Source: Lethocerus indicus
Lineage: Eukaryota; Arthropoda; Insecta; Hemiptera; Belostomatidae
Length of the DNA: 64,000 nucleotides
Assembly: GCA_019843655.1 (NCBI GenBank)
Contig: JACDQD010000103.1
Location: 6,386,001 to 6,450,000 of the forward strand
Direction of reading: 5' to 3'
The translations under genes were made by a program, and so were the position numbers. Each line of letters starts with the position of its first letter. Position 1 is the first letter of the stretch. Shown piece after piece: positions 50,253-64,000 of this stretch. Under the pieces are notes generated by a model. The model saw only the letters and a list, made by a program, of their open reading frames with translations, was not told the origin of the DNA and searched no databases.

Positions 50253-52040
50253 GGAATGCGGTATTTATTTGAATATTTTCAAAAAACTATTGTCCTAGTT
50301 TAATGGAAGTCTGGATAGGAAACTTAGAACAACCTGTATTCTTAGATCATTTAAAACTCGCCAAGGTACAGAGCTCGAACACGATTAGTGTCATTCCCAG
50401 AAACTACCTTTACTTTTAAAATTTTTAACTTCTAAAGTCACAGAAATTAACCATTCGGGACAACTCATCAATCTATAATTACACTACGAGGCTTTCCTGA
50501 ATAATATTATAGCACCTGTTTTTTTTTAGTGGTGTTGGCTGTTTCCGGCGTTTCAGAACTCTTACCTGTTTCGTCAAGAGTTTCGTAAAACATTTCTTGT
50601 AGGCAGTATTATTATAATTATCTCTCAATAGTGTAAATGGTACGCCGAATCTCCGGTCGAAGACAACAATTTCTTTGCATGCTAAAATATTGTCGGGTAC
50701 GTATTAAAGTTGAAGTGGGCAGTAGAGCTATTCTGTTCTAGCTGGATGGCTAGAGAGGAGATAGTAGGCCAAGATTAAATAGGAAAAGGCCGGTGTTTGC
50801 CCGAGTGAGACTGGAGGGGAGCGACAACGGGCCTCATTAACCCCCCGCGCCGGTAGTCTCAAATAAAATGTTGACCCAGTTTTCCCGGCTTTTATTCATT
50901 TTTTATTGCCTTTCTTCTCGACGGCTAAACGCCGGGGCACGGGGACAGCATCGGGTGAGTCCTGCAGGTTTTATGCGGACCCCCATTCCTGGTTTATAAC
51001 AACCGGGACATATAAATTTGTCCGGTAGATTAATGGAAGGGTTTCTGCCTTTTCCTTCTCGGCCCCCCTCGGATGCTGCCTGCTTCCGATGTTTCTGAAC
51101 TCCTACTGGTTCCATTATCAGGGATCCCTGCTAACCGGTTCGTCCCGCAGTATTACGCTATCCGATCGGAATTTAATGATAATTCGCGAAAACTAATATT
51201 AAATTTGCGTAGTTCCGTAACACAATATTTAAAAAAAATTCTAAACTTTAATGTATCCCTGGAGACTGGAGAAAGCACCTTAAGAGATAATTGGAGCCGT
51301 GCTCGAGTATAAAAAGTCCTTTAATTTCAAAGGGAGCCTGTTTATATCAGAGATCGGGAGTTTATAATTCATACAAGAAATTAAAAAAAAATGTAGACGA
51401 TGAATTAACTTATTACAGCGACAGCGTTAATAAATGCCGACGTTATCATTTCGGGTTTTGTTCCGACGTCAGCCCGGTTGAAAAATGAGCCCCACCACCG
51501 GGAAATGAGTTACCGCCGTCCAGGGGCATTAAAACTCAACCTCTTCCGTAAAACAGCACAATCTCCTAGTGGGGCAGTTTCGATAATGTCCCCAATGTCA
51601 ATTAATAACTGCCAATATACCTTATATTCTGCCGGATGTCTGAATTTTATCGTATTTCGTTTATTGGCATATTTTGGTTATTGGCGGTAATGTGTTAGCT
51701 CGTTTTGTCATCACTGCAGACAATATAGTTAAAAGACACTAGTCCAAATGGAATGCTTCACTAGTAGGCGCCTCACTAATTTCTTGACGAACTGAATATA
51801 TGGTGAAAATCCAAAACTGGAATGGAGACAAGATATCCTATTCCACGCTCCAGTTGCAATTTATCAACTGAGAGGAGTTTATAATAAGTTCCAGTAGACC
51901 CGTTATGGGAATAAGTCGTATAATTTTGCAAATAAAACCGCGGAATTTAATCTTACGTTCAAATATATCAATGTCTATCCTTCTCCGCGTCGCATTGGTT
52001 CGGCGATTAAAAATGACGACGGTTCCAAGAAGTGAAACCG

Positions 52041-52116
52041 TAATTAACCGTCCGACGGCTAATTAGGGCGGTAAAATCGTCGAATAACAGGATAATTAGT
52101 GACAACGGGGTAATTA
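52041..52116. promoter_or_regulatory. Cluster of four TAATTA homeodomain-type sites
   Basis: TAATTA at 52041, 52060 (within CTAATTAG), 52093 and 52111, spaced 19, 33 and 18 bp in otherwise GC-moderate sequence. TAATTA is the classical homeodomain core. Enhancer role is a guess from clustering; it lies upstream of the visible ASPP exons. Confidence 0.3.
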
Positions 52117-53860
52117 GTCAAGAGGGGACCGACCGCAGAGCGTAGATTAACGCCCGGTTCATCTCTACACCGCAGACGAGTTCATCATCCTAAATCAAAT
52201 CCACCGATATCAATCACAGCTTTCGGCGGGTAATCACTTCAACCGAAATTACGCCAAAATAAAAATAATTACTCGATATAATCATAATATATTAAGGACC
52301 ATAATTCTTGTAAATCTGTCTACACTCCATTAATTGATCGAACAAGGTATTTAAAAATATGAAAACACTAGTTCAATTGCGGAAATTATTAGTCATAAAA
52401 TATAGTCTGGTAGAATACCTAGACGAGGTATTTCGGTAGAGATCCCGGATTTTTTGATTTTTTAATCGACTTCTTTTATTTTTATGAATCAATTAATAGA
52501 ATCATTAGTTTGACCCGGGGAAAAAAATTATAATTGATCAGCGGGTTCGCCAAGCTTAAAAAATAACCCAATTCTATAACTAAGCCGAACCCTGAGGGGA
52601 ATAAAGAAGGGTGATTTATAGGGGCGGTGGCATCAGGGACTGGAGTGTTCTATGGCGAGTACTCGATGGGTCGACGGGAAAATGCTTTTCTTCCGACACT
52701 GGAAAAACTCCATCAATCACGGTAATTGTCTCAAAGCGATCATAAAATAAGGTAGAAGCCGATAATGAGCCCCGCCGGAATAAAATTATGAATCGTTAAT
52801 AGCGAGTTATTAGCAAAAAAATATCTAAAGTCCTGAGTGTATACAGAAATTTTCTGTATTTCTGCAAATCTTTTCTTTCGCAATTTTAATACCTAGAAAG
52901 TGGTCGCGATTCTAATCCAGAACATACAGTAAATCGAACATTTCAGAATAAATTCTTCGCATTATCCCTCTAGTATGCTTAAAATTCGAAAAAATATAAC
53001 GTTTAAGTAAGAAAGAGATTGGAAATATACACACCTATTCGTAGCATTGCACTTTAAACTATTCAACTTATTACAATAGAATAATAGCTGCGACATAATA
53101 AAGGCGCAAAAAGAGTAAGGTTCACTTGCACAGAGAGTACAAAAACAGCGCTTAACCTTCCACATAAGTAGTTCAATGGGTCTCCAGAAGAAAGGAGTTG
53201 ACCTAGGTCTAACACGCTTTAAGACCCCAAAGAGAGAAAAGGCCTCAACGATAAATAACAAGGGCCGTGTTCAGCCCTGGATAAAGGCCTTGCGGCATAT
53301 TGTTTGTTTCTGGCCTGACCAGAAACCTGCAATATATATGGATGTTTGGATACGAAACCCAAGATTCTTGCGGGGATAGTAGTCATTCATCAACTGTCGG
53401 TACGTTGAGGTCATGGAGAACGGTGTGATTTGAAACATACCGGGGAACGTTAGGGATAGTTCGAAGGACTTTTGATTAGAATCTCTGGATGCGAACGAGC
53501 GGGAGTACAGTCGATGGTGGATTCTCCCATCGAAAAGTACATTCGTGTTATCAAATCGCACACATTGTAACGATTTTAAACACTGTAATCGTGGTTAAAA
53601 ATTAAAAACAAAAAAACTCTTATCGTTCTTGAACAAATTCCAGTTCACGGTATCTACCCGCAGTGGTGTATACACCGAATCGGTTTCGGGCCATGTACAA
53701 GTGTTGATAGCGTGCATCGCGACAGGGGTAAACATATGCAGATATCGCAGAAAATCGTATTATCGAGCCTGATGAAAGTTATTCTAGTACATAAAACGAT
53801 TTCGGGTCGGCCGCGGTCGTTGTTCCGAGCAGTTATCTACCGATAAACAAAGTACAATCA

Positions 53861-53993
<133 letters not shown>

Positions 53994-56900
53994 TTTACTG
54001 ATCGGAAATAACCCTCAAGTTGGAAGTTTGCCCGTGTTCCGCGGGGCACAGTCAGATTTCATGGAATGGGGTCACTACAATTTACCCCGGCTCTATAGAG
54101 CTTTCCTGTTCTGCAAAAAAATACAAAATAACGACCGTTTAAACACCCTCCCCTTCGCGCTATATTTCCCAATCGATTTTTGGGATGACTTTCCCAAAGA
54201 CTGGAAAAGGAAACAATTCCCTCCGCCGATGGTTCTTTCAAATGAGAGCGGTTTCCTTTGGCGTATCGAATAAATATTCGATAATATACAGGCTCCAATT
54301 CGTGCTATACAGGCATGAAGTAAAACTCGTAAGAAAACAACTGATTATGCCCCGGCGGCGGTAACGGAGCGCCGGTTATGCTAACAATACGGCATAATAA
54401 GTTGACCTGCTCGGTTTTTCTGATGAAGCCAGACTTCATAAAGGAGGCGAGTTTACGTTGATTTTCCGTCCATCGCGAATTGAAACGGTCGTTCTAAACA
54501 ATACGGTTAACAAGTTTGGAAATACACCTTTTGTATATTCCAGCCGGTGCGAAAAAGAAACAAACGACAAGAGAATAAAACAGACACGGTAAAAGTGTTG
54601 CTCTGGGTTATTCAGTGATTAAACTCTTCTTCCAGACATTTCATAACTTATATCTACACGCATGAGTTCAGGTATTATTTGGTCCGGCTTGATATATATT
54701 CTCCTTAATGGAAACCATTTTACGTCATAAAATTTTTTACATTTTTGTCTAAAATCAGCATAAATTTATTATTTTAAACTCTTCATCGAAGGTTCACACA
54801 CAATTCCAAAGATCATTCGACCGAGTGGCGGCCTGGCCCTCTATAAATGGAGAGGCGGGCTTTTAGGGGGCGTATTGATTGGGGGAAGAAGAAAAATCCC
54901 CTTTTCGGGACGGGAATGAAGAGAAGTAAGTTAGTTGGGCGGCGGGGGAGGTAGAGTGGGCCACGACCGCATTAGGAGGGCCTATTCACTTGTTGGGCTC
55001 GCGCCGAAAGAATAATGGTCCGAAGATCGACAAGACGATATGAAATGGTAAGGAGCAAGACATTGGGCCGCGACTTAGTGGCAAAGCTTTTCGTCGGGGG
55101 CCAGGACTTTAACCGAGCTCGCTGATTTAAACACCGGGTTAAACGGACAGTCGCTTAGACAAAGCCATTTGGGAATTTTCGCAGCATGTGAGCACAGTTG
55201 GGCATTATTTAAAAACACTAAAATTTTTCAGTTGCGCTTTGTAATAAAGTTTATTTTGTATTTCAATCTCTTCAGCCTGACATTCCTTTAAAAAAATACT
55301 AATTTTGTAGATAGTTAAGCTTTCAGTTTCAAAAACTAATCGGTGGCCTTACACAGGCGGTTGTTTAAGGAAGAATGCAGATATGCAAATTCCTCAGACC
55401 ATCTTATGACCAGCAACAAGACTGCTAATGAAGTGCGATAGTGGAGAAAAAAACACGCTACAACAAACTGTAGAATGCCGCGCTAAGATTTAAATTTAGC
55501 CGTTGAAAGTTGTAGTATCGGAAATTCAAGATTTTTCTCTCGACCATTCTATTGAACCGCCATGGCGCGCGTCCTTATTCATTGCTAACGACTCCTGCAC
55601 ACAACGCAAAAGAAGTCGCTTTTTATTAAGTCAAAAAAAGACAAAGAGAGAGAAAAAAAATTATTTCCGCCGGTTAATGAAAATTTCACCCGCTTTTCTG
55701 CACTCGAGCCAAACCGGCCCAGGCCTAATAAACAGTTGTTTCGGTTAAAAAGTTTTTATTTTTGGTCACGGAAAGTTGCGCTGAAGGTTCTACAGAATTA
55801 ATATTTTCATCGGGGCCAAATTATGCAGAAAATAATTTTCGCTTTAGACCTTCCGGAAAATTTCACCACGCCGATTTTATAATGTCGGGGACCTCAGGGA
55901 GCGACAGTGGTTTTCAAACTAACCGGGGTACCGGTACGTAAAAATTAGGTAAATAAAACTGTAAAGCATTCGCACCAGTTGACCAGTGTTTATTATATAC
56001 TAATGGTCATAGGTTATATTCAGGTAAAATTTTCCATTAATTGCCATTTCGAATTTAAAATCGGTAGATTATATTGTCGACTTCTGAATTGCTCTGCCCC
56101 CACTATTTTTCTCTGCAATTACGAAACTTCTAACGTGGTATACGGTTCGTCAGCGTGCACAGAAGTCAAAGCGTCTGGGAAAAATAAAATCGGCTTTACG
56201 GAATGAAATATATATTCCGGGCCCGTAGACACAGTGGACCGAGAAGAATTATGTCCCCCATACGTTTTTCGCATTTTTCACGAGTCCGTCTAGAGAGTGA
56301 GGGCACAAGTTGAGAAATGATATTTTTTTCGGTGTTTTCTCAGAAGGGATTCTCCCTCCTCTTCTCCTCTGAGGCGGTCTTGACCTCGAACGCCGGGGGA
56401 TTTATCACTGGACGAAACTGACCCCCCCCGAGAGCGATCTTGTATTTTGCAGTATACAGCGATTTCTATGCCGAGAGAAAAGCTCTTGTAATCCAGAAAT
56501 CCCAGATGCTCCCAACGACCTGATGCAGTGGACCAGTATCGTAACTAACACTCCCGAGGGAGGAACGAGAAATAGAAATATTATTTAATTAAACCACCGA
56601 CGTGCCTCAACTGCATTAATATTCCCGGCCGTTTCCTAATATGTGTTCTATTGTTGTTTTCTTGAATATAGGTCCGTGTGTTTGTTGTATTTTTTTCATA
56701 TAATTATATCATTTATGTTTGCTGTGTTGTATACTTTTAGCATTTTTAATATTCATATTATAACAAAACATGTCCCTCCCAATAAAAGAAAGTCATTAAA
56801 ATGTATTACAGGAAGAATTTAATGAATTCAGGCTCCGTCATTGTACAAACGAATTGACGAGTTTTCAATTAACGTGTGAGATTTTCCGAGTTTGTCACGG

Positions 56901-59900
56901 TATCTTAAGTAATTGGCGCCATTTATTTGCGCTTTTGGAACATGAACGCTTTTCCTCTGAACGTAAATTTAGGTTGGGCGAAGTCGAAGGAGCCGCAGCG
57001 TCGTGATTTATTGTCGCCGGTCGGTACAAAAACGCAGGGCCCCCTAAGAACAAGTAAATTGGCAGCGGCTGCTTAGCCCCATCTACGACCCAATGTGAAA
57101 AACCCCGGGACTAATAACCCCGGGTGCAATCGATGAACTGCACCGTTCACTTAGAGCCGGACAAGGTCCGAACCCGTCTGTAAACAGACTGCAGACCGAC
57201 GATGGAAGCCAGCCACAACACAAGCTCCGATGAAAAGATAATAGAAGGCAAATGCCTATACGGACTGACATATAGCAGGCGTGTGCCAACTCGTTCTCGA
57301 GTTACCTGAAACGACACATTTACAAATAAAATTCCCGGTTAATTGAAATTTATTTAGGAGAGAAATTTTTCTTTTACTTTCTTTATAAAGTGTAAATGTG
57401 CGTAGCTGATATGGGCTTAAAAGGCAGAAGTAAACTGTGAACACTCTTAATTTAAAATCGCCAAAATCATTTTTTTTTCGAGATTAGCGAAACCGGACAG
57501 GTGAAGGAAATACACGCGTTTCGTAATGAACGGTGTACGAAAGTTTACTGTTGGTCGTCCTTGTACAGTCGGCATCCACATCTTGTTTTTAACCTTCGTC
57601 GTTTGGAATTAAGCGGCCCGAAAAGGAAATGTTGATCAGGGTCGACAGAATAAAAGGTCAGCGGATAATACTCCATTAAGCCTAAAATAATCCCTAACAA
57701 ATACCCTCTTAATAAAAGACACATGAAAAATACCTACTGGCGGACATTAATGAAAAATTACACGATAATATTTGAGTCCCGGTAAAAATGTATTTTTTAG
57801 GATTTGTGCTGAAGATGAAGTCGCACGAAGATGAAATACAAGTGGGGGCTCAGGTGCGCTGAACACCAGATGAACAATTACTAACTCAAGACAGGATACG
57901 AAAACAATCATGCGCTATTTACAAAGCTTTAGGTGTAGAGAAAAATTGGGAAAAGTGTATCGGCGCTGAGAATCGAAACCAGGTTCATTCCTGTACGCAT
58001 CACGTACGAACAACAGCCATCAATAGCAGTACATTACTATAACAAATTTGGATTAAATACCTTTTGTACACTTGGACGAATATTTATAAGTAACCAGCCA
58101 GTAATGAATATGTACGGAAATCTTTGTCAGTTTGCAATAATCGAATGATATAATATCAAGTCCTAATGTCAAGTCCTAGAGCAGCGATTTCCGAACATGG
58201 AGGCGCGCCAACCCAGGGGGGAGCGAGTGACTTCAAAGGGAAGAGCAAAAAGTTTAATAAAATTTATAATTTTTAAAACGTAAAATGGTAAAAATGATTT
58301 TATTTAAAAGCCCAAAATTATATATTAAAGATATATTATAAAGGTAGATACAGTAACAAGACGATAGGGAAACCACTGGCCTAGATGAAATTAGACTTAA
58401 CGTCTAATTAAACAAGCGACTGCTGTTGTCAAAAACAGATCCGAACAACATGAACGTATGAGGTCGATCGCCGTTCACATAGCGCAGGGAATGTGTTACA
58501 AGAACGAGAGTGTTCGTCTTTATAAACACGGCCATGGCCTTATTCGAGACCCACCGGACGTTCAAAGGACGCTATAAAGTCGGAATTAAAAATTCGACTT
58601 TCATAAATCATTTTACATTTCCATTAATTATAGGCAACTCTCCGAAAATGAATTATTACACATATGAGCCGAATACAATTTAAAAAGTACTTTGGGGAAG
58701 TTATAATTAGAAAAAAATGACTACTTCTTCAATCCGGCTAATAATAATACCTAACGAGTATAAACAGGAAGTAATTTTTCTTCAAGGATGAACTACATAC
58801 AAATCAGTCAATTTTTCGATTGTATTTGACGTATAAAAGCAGATATCCAATGTATAATAGTTATTTGACCACAATTGAAACGGGTCACGAGGCAACTGTC
58901 GCAAGGTCGGGGACAAGTACGGCATCGATAAGTGTTAGGAATCGACAAGAGATAAAAAAATAAGAGTTCAAGTGCAAAATGTTTAAGCTTGGCATCAGTC
59001 AATGCGTACACAAATATTATACAAAAGCCTAATACGAACATTAAGTATCAGTAAACTAGGAAACACTGTTGTCTATACTCACATTTCGAGTCGAAACCAG
59101 AAAAGAGACAAAATCCTGTATTAAATTACACTGAAATAATTGAAATCGGACAAAACACCAGCATGTTTTTTTTACAAAACGACATTTTTCCAATAATATT
59201 ATTTTTAATTTTTTCCCATAAAAAAATAACTTGGAATGTTATTGTTGTTTGCTGAAGAAAAAGTAGAAGTAAAACTGTTACAAATAGGTTGTATCCTTCA
59301 GGACGAGAGAAAGTGGGCCAGTCACTGCGATTTCTAGGATTCTAGGCTCAACTAATTTACTGCAGAGACAAACGCAGTAAATTCCTTTTAGTAATGCTAT
59401 ACTACAAGCGAACCGACTTGTTTATAAACAAGGGGATTTGTTTTAAAGGGAAAAACCCGTCTAATATATAATTTCTTTACCATCAACTCACGCTTCAAAT
59501 AGCACGTGTAGTGGGACTTTTCAGAGTTGAAACCAAGTAAAACGGCACCATTATAACACTGATATTAGTGTCAGCGTATAAAATAGTCGCTTAGAATTCT
59601 TGTCGGTACACGAAGCGGGGATTAAAAGGATTCAAAAGAGTTCGGGCACAAAAAAAAACTCAGAGGAGAAGGCGAGAGTGTCTAATCCGTAACGCTATCT
59701 GGTGCCGCTTTCTACCTTAATTTTTAGCACGACCAAAGGGAACCTTGTTTTCACAACGCGTTTGCAAAACGTGCGCCGACAAGAAGGTTTCGGAAGATGA
59801 AAAAAATCTCGGCCGATCCCGACTGAATATAGCGAATAATAAAGTATTCGAGCAAAGGATTCTATTAATTCTGTTTTGAGGTTAATATTGATACATCGAT

Positions 59901-61330
59901 TATAAATTCAATAATAATCTGGTAATAATCTTACCGCAACTTACGTAGTTACATTGAATCGGCAAAGATAATCAAAGAGAAAACAGGCGAGTTGTGAAAA
60001 CAGTGAATATAACTGAAAACAAATTCCTCGTTTAAAATAGAAACGGTTTGACCCTGTAATTCGAAAAATAGGCATTCTATTTCCAATCGCTGATATTTAA
60101 TGGGGCTCCTTCCGCTTTAATTTTTTGTGTTAACACAGGTTACTTACACAGAGTCTCATTTTATCATTTCAGTCCTAAAATCTGTATTTCTCCTTCAATT
60201 AAATTCGATAAATCATAATTCAGAATTTAAGAGGCTTTAACCGTGTAATTTACCCGTTTGAGAAAGGCCGGAGGTGCCCGGATTTATATCGGCTGAGATG
60301 ACACAGGGGTCTAATACATTGTTGTGCGCAGCAAGAAGAGATACATAAAAAGAGGGAGAGAGCGAGGCGGGAAGGATTGAGGCTGAGGCTCTATATCTAA
60401 ATGAGACAAGCGCAAGTTTCAGAAATTGGGTTTCGGCCGTTCAATTTCCTGACAAAGGCTCAGATTCCTTTGGACGAGCGGATAAGAAATCCGGCAATAT
60501 TTTTAAGTGTTAGCGTCATACATTTTTTAGATTCAAGTCGATTGAAAACAGAAACCACTCCACGAGCCGACATCTGTAAACCGTTCTTACAGGTCAATTA
60601 TAACATAATCAGAAAAGACGCGTAACATTCATTTTGTCGGGTTGACGAATCCGTTTTTCAAACGCGTTGAGAAATTTAAAAAGCATTGATTTTTTGCAAT
60701 AAAATATTCAATAAAGATTCTGCCAGGCAGATTGTTCGCACTAATCAATCAGATGGTGGCCGCTATCGCGGTATTTATTTTCAGAATATTGTGATATCTT
60801 GAAAAAATTGAGTAAGTTTTAACAAAGGTACAGAATACGAACAGTGCGCCACAGGAGGTTACATTTGTTCTAAATAATGATATTTCACAATTATTTTTTT
60901 AACGTTCTTTTAATGGAATCCTTCAACGGATTTACTCTTTCATGGAATCCGACAATGGAGGAAGGAAAGGCTTTTCCTAAAGCCGAAGAACAAAGATGTA
61001 GAGGGGAAGGAAGCCTGAAGGGATAAGAGGACAGTTTATAACCCCCGAGGAGTGACTATTGGCCAGTATAACCCGAGACCACAATGAGAGGGATCCCCTG
61101 TTAGCGCTTCCAAAGTGATTGATGACACCTTCAAACAACCCCTGGGACCCCTCTCAAGAACTTTCCAACAGGCCGTGGACAAGGGAAACAAAAAAATGCG
61201 TACGGTCGGTAAACGACTTTGGCTACAGATATAACTTCGGCCTAAATCAACTTAATTAAGCAGGCCCGTCGAAAGACAGTCAGAAAATAGTTTAGAATAT
61301 CTGTTTTCGTGGTCTGCGAGAGGTTGGAAT

Positions 61331-61692
61331 ACCGGGGATTCGTGTGTTTCTGTCTCCTCTCGTTGGTTTGGTCTTTTGCTAGACCGGTTTCGGCTGCTCG
61401 ACATTTTCAGTAGCGGTGAGGGGGCGCTAGTTTCACAAAAATGTAAACTAGAAATGTACTTGGAATAGAAAACTAGAAATAAATTTTGGATAAAAAGGAA
61501 AACTTTTGTGATCGTAAACACAACACCAGATAGGTTTGACTTGTACTAGTACAAGTGACAGTGACAGTGCAGTGAGGATGCCCAAAAAATATCCAAAGTG
61601 ACTAACACGGGTACTGATGACGGCGAGCAACCGAAACCGGTTTAGCAAAAGGCCAAAACAGCGAGAGGAGACAGAAACATACGAAATTTACG
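61331..61692 (+). mobile_element. TIR-family element, 360 bp, both arms intact
   Basis: Left arm GTTTCTGTCTCCTCTCGTTG GTTTGGTCTTTTGCTAGACC to TTTTCAGTAGCGG; right arm GGTACTGATGACGGCGAGCA ACCGAAACCGG to GAGAGGAGACAGAAACATAC. The interior keeps only a stub of the tandem unit (GAGGGGGCGCTAGTTT) and the perfect palindrome at 61540-61555. Confidence 0.85.
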
Positions 61693-62610
61693 AGAGTCAG
61701 AAAAATAATTCAACCACGAAATTACCCTCCTCCCTTTTCCTTGATCCGAGTTTTTGATAGAAAATGAAGTAATCATCTGAACTAATAGGAACAACAACAT
61801 GAAAACAAGTAAAGCGTATCAACACATATTACTCTGATGATAATGCAATCGTGAGTTCGATTGAATAATAATAATGTAATTATCGCACAATAGTAGAAAT
61901 AAAATCGCCCAGATTCCAGAATAACACACAGAGAGTGAATACAATCCCGGTTTTCCAAATTTCAAACGGTTAAAGCAATATTCACTTATTCGTCGAATCG
62001 TGATGAAATTTTTTGGCGTTGAATCGATTTATTTTTAAATTTAATTCCCCAATTCTGATTAAAATTTGCAAAACAAATTACGACTGGACGGAGTTAGGTA
62101 GGTACACTTTAGGATCGCGTGGGAAGCAGCGAATTTTGATAACGGAGGCGGGGATAGAAGGGAGGAGAGAGAGAGGGACGGGGACAATTTTTATAGATCA
62201 AATATTTGCCCCCCAAAACTGTTTGCCGCCAATCAGACGGCCCAAGTTCACAAGTGAAGTACCCGAGCTCTCCGATACTTGTGTTCAGGGCAAACACAAA
62301 AGAATTTCTCCGTTCCGTCCGCCGTGCGAAAGGCGAAATTCCCGAGCTTTAAAAAAAAGGGGAGACAAAGGGAAGAGGAGGGCCGGCACAAAGTGGGACA
62401 GCGGAGAGGAGGGAGGGGGGGAGGGAAAGATTCTGCCCGAGACAAAAAATAGAACAGTGTAAAGAAAGGGCGCCCAGAAGGAGAATAAATTAAGGAAGAC
62501 GGTCATAAACCATCGTGTCTCTATGAACTTAACCACGTTCCCACTGCTATAGACTATAGGTATAGCTGAGTACTTTTCACAAGAATGATCGGTGAGTGAA
62601 CATCAGTGGG

Positions 62611-62767
62611 AGATCCGGAAACATCGGAAGCGGAAAACATCCTGGAGGGCCCCTAAAGGAAAGGGCACAGATCCTCCCAGTGGAGCACGCTCGGGATATT
62701 TCCGAACACCGGAGAAATCCCGGATGAGAGTGGATTCAACCCCTGCTAATCGAGGTTCTTCCCACAT
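62611..62767 (-). repeat. Second dispersed repeat, longest copy
   Basis: Read on the minus strand: TGTGGGAAGAACCTCGATTA GCAGGGGTTGAATCC, CCGGTGTTCGGAAATATCCC GAGCGTGCTCCACTGGGAGG and TTTCCGCTTCCGATG. About 157 bp; best reference copy in the window. Confidence 0.7.
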
Positions 62768-64000
62768 CATTACGTTTTCTATAATGCTATATTATGTTAC
62801 TACCTAAATGTGTTCAATTAAGATCGAATTCAATCGAAGAATTGACAGATACATCGAATACGAAGGATTTTCACAAGTTGTAAATTCAACACAAGTAGAA
62901 ATAAATGTTCATTTATCTCCTTTTCTTTTCAATAATCTGAGTTAAGTAAATTCACATCAATAAATCAACTTTCCAACACTATTCGTTTTTGACACGCATA
63001 GAATGCTTATTCTAACTCCCAAGAAAAGGCACCGAGCTGCACTTTCCGCGTTCTTTTAATTCGCGAGGAATTAAATAAATGAGATTCAAGAAGAGAGAAA
63101 AAAGGAGGACGCGCAAGTCGGATGAAAAAGAAACATCCACTTTATAAGAAAACATTTCTGTGGCGGTGACAAATGAACGGTGCTGAGGGCCACTCTCTGT
63201 GGGGAGTGCCTTGGACTTGGTGGACTTAAAAAGATTTGTGGGTAATTTACGGCCGAAGAGCACACCAATATCTTCTTCTCCAATTGTTAGACCGCTAATT
63301 GAAACCCGGTTCCGACCAATTTACACTAATTGGCCATGATTTCTTTTAACCGCTTCATTGTCCCTAACAAGTAATTAATTCGATTAACGGCAACATTCCA
63401 AAGGACGTTAAGTGCCCGATTCATTAAGATGTCAGAGGTCGGACGTACACGACCTCTTCAAAAGTATTTAAATATTGTTTAAACTATCAAATGTGAAAAA
63501 AGTCCAACATTAACGGATTACCCAGAAAAGCAGAGAGAAATGTTTAAACAAATATTCTAAAAACTATCTTACTGTTAAAAACTCTTATGATCGTTATGCT
63601 TACAACCTGAAATTCAGGTACGAAATTGATTTGACGCCATCGAACAACAATTCTAGGATTCTGGACTGATTCGCACCAACTCTATGCCGAAGATCCGCGT
63701 TCATAAAACACGCTCATAAACCAAATGCAAAACTTCAGAGACAGCATCAACGAGGGCCTGTCTCAACTCGTAAAGTTTATTCTCCAGTTTAAGTAAATAC
63801 AGGAATTCAATATACAGAGAAAAAGTTATAGGCGTTGGGTAGTGTGGACGACATGTGTTTGGACGCTTCAACGTTATTATACCGGCCCAAATTGGATTCA
63901 AAAATCGATGCATTCGTCAAGAAACCCTCGTCCCTCGAAATAACTACCCCCAGGGAGAGTGCAGCTTCGGACAAAGTTTGATTAAGTTAGACTCCGGTTA

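Noticed and set aside
54028..54273. Plus-strand 81-residue Trp/Phe-rich frame
   Set aside because: No domain, no ATG-supported start context and no neighbouring exons.
56340..56420. Minus-strand GC-rich tail reading PPAFEVKTASEEKRRENPF and stop
   Set aside because: Protein-like over 20 codons only; the acceptor is poor, there is no upstream exon, and no family is recognised.
62013..62462. 149-residue plus-strand frame
   Set aside because: Starts at TTG, runs into purine-rich low-complexity sequence and is open on the other strand as well. No domain.
63701..63913. Minus-strand frame with coiled-coil-like KLENKLYELRQALVDAV
   Set aside because: Considered as the missing ASPP upstream exon, but it does not resemble the family, has no suitable phase-1 donor and ends in a stop.

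Overview
The window looks like a piece of an insect (at least arthropod) nuclear chromosome. It has short exons with GT..AG junctions, an animal-specific multidomain protein, AT-rich non-coding DNA, and dispersed non-autonomous transposons, microsatellites and a satellite-like array. Nothing in it is bacterial or viral in layout. The species cannot be named from the sequence alone.

The main gene is on the minus strand, 36411 down to 27393. Fifteen exons join in one continuous frame (2,933 nt: 2 nt of a split codon, 976 codons and a stop). The product is the C-terminal part of an ASPP-family protein (apoptosis-stimulating of p53 protein; ASPP in flies, PPP1R13B/TP53BP2 in vertebrates). In order it has a coiled coil, a long low-complexity and proline-rich middle with a PPxY motif, an RVxF-type PP1-docking motif, ankyrin repeats, an SH3 domain and a 12-residue tail on its own small last exon. 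One internal exon is only 18 nt. The upstream exons are not visible between 36412 and 64000, so the first visible intron is at least 27.6 kb unless short exons were missed. A CpG-free, AT-rich stretch with poly(A) signals (about 25535-27392) is the likely 3' UTR.

About 3 kb past the ASPP 3' end, in the same orientation, lies the first coding exon (22503 to 22104) of a short-chain dehydrogenase/reductase with an N-terminal membrane anchor. Its remaining exons were not found in 1-22103, so they probably lie outside the window, or this is a lone exon. A G-quadruplex-capable tract sits about 110 nt upstream of its start codon.

The rest is intron or intergenic DNA. At least ten copies or fragments of one terminal-inverted-repeat (TIR) element family are scattered through it. 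Some carry a 70/71-bp tandem unit, and at 17.3-18.1 kb that unit has expanded to about 12 copies inside one element. A second dispersed repeat, perhaps SINE-like, occurs five times. A Ty3/Gypsy reverse-transcriptase fragment lies in an ASPP intron. Other structures include a small intronic hairpin, a 54-bp near-identical direct repeat pair 1.2 kb apart, and clusters of TAATTA homeodomain-type sites. No tRNA, rRNA or CRISPR features were seen.
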